From CAYHIN01 sp964356705 (GTDB lineage: Bacteria; Patescibacteriota; Microgenomatia; CAZETR01; Amesbacteraceae), in contig CAYHIN010000022.1 of assembly GCA_964356705.1 (NCBI GenBank), forward strand, positions 1-12,901: 12,901 nucleotides of DNA. The letters run 5' to 3'. Shown in pieces: positions 12,825 to 12,901 of the stretch. The translations under genes were made by a program, and so were the position numbers. The notes below the pieces were generated by a model that was given only the letters and a program-made list of their open reading frames with translations, searched no databases and had not been told where the DNA came from. Each line of letters starts with the position of its first letter. Positions within the stretch are counted from its first letter, which is position 1.

Positions 12825-12901
12825 TCAAATATGTTGGTTAGAATCTAGCCAGGATTGAAGGATGATGGTAGCGGCGACTGAGTGCTCGTATTGTTTGCGA
12901 C
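12825..12901 (-). CDS. ruvX: Holliday junction resolvase-like RuvX/YqgF, C-terminal end only
   Basis: Twenty-four codons plus TGA at the window edge; the gene continues beyond 12901. The peptide reads RKQYEHSVAATIILQSWLDS then NQHI. It matches the RuvX/YqgF ending, in which a basic stretch leads to a conserved D/H-S-x-A-A-x-x-I-L-Q helix and a short tail. YqgF-family RNase H-fold enzymes take part in 16S rRNA maturation and are linked to recombination. The position next to mltG supports the call, since ruvX and mltG are often neighbours. The catalytic residues lie outside the window, so integrity cannot be judged. Confidence 0.75.
   Translation of the reverse strand, partial: RKQYEHSVAATIILQSWLDSNQHI

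Overview
The window is a compact, mostly single-direction (minus-strand) bacterial transcription/translation cluster. In transcription order it reads ruvX (3' end only) - small zinc-ribbon gene - mltG - rpoB - rpoC - rpsL - rpsG - rpsD - rpoA - rplQ - rplM - rpsI. The only plus-strand gene is a small GIY-YIG endonuclease gene at the left end. UGA is used as a normal stop (rpsL, rplQ, mltG, ruvX), which argues against the UGA-recoding lineages. The compact RNA polymerase subunits, the near absence of Shine-Dalgarno sequences, overlapping gene junctions and abundant short palindromic repeats suggest a reduced-genome bacterium, most likely Candidate Phyla Radiation/Patescibacteria. That placement is inference; no 16S or species marker is present.

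Right part (11592-12901): the last 24 codons of ruvX, then a promoter, a 65-residue two-CxxC protein, and mltG (endolytic murein transglycosylase). The -35 box of a near-consensus sigma70-type promoter sits inside the 3' end of mltG. It drives rpoB through a roughly 100-nt leader holding two hairpins and a U-rich tract.

Middle (4070-11467): rpoB is interrupted by 100 Ns that hide part of the catalytic region. rpoC is complete at 1248 aa, and rpsL and rpsG follow. rpsL has its own extended -10 box only 6 nt before its ATG, consistent with a leaderless transcript. RpoC keeps the catalytic DFDGD motif, but both its trigger loop and the N-terminal hinge of its bridge helix depart strongly from bacterial consensus. 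This is the most interesting signal in the window.

Left part (631-3523): rpsD-rpoA-rplQ-rplM-rpsI, joined by TAATG overlaps and very short spacers. Relative to the classical str and alpha operons, fusA, tuf, rpsM and rpsK are absent from this locus.

Far left (1-622) and the spacers between rplQ, rplM and rpsI are invaded by a short palindromic repeat family with arms CTGGATCCTTC and TCAGGATGAC. Copies supply the stop codons or C-terminal codons of three genes (GIY-YIG, rplM, rplQ) and bracket the AT-rich GIY-YIG gene. A second, unrelated palindromic repeat fills the rpsG-rpsD junction.
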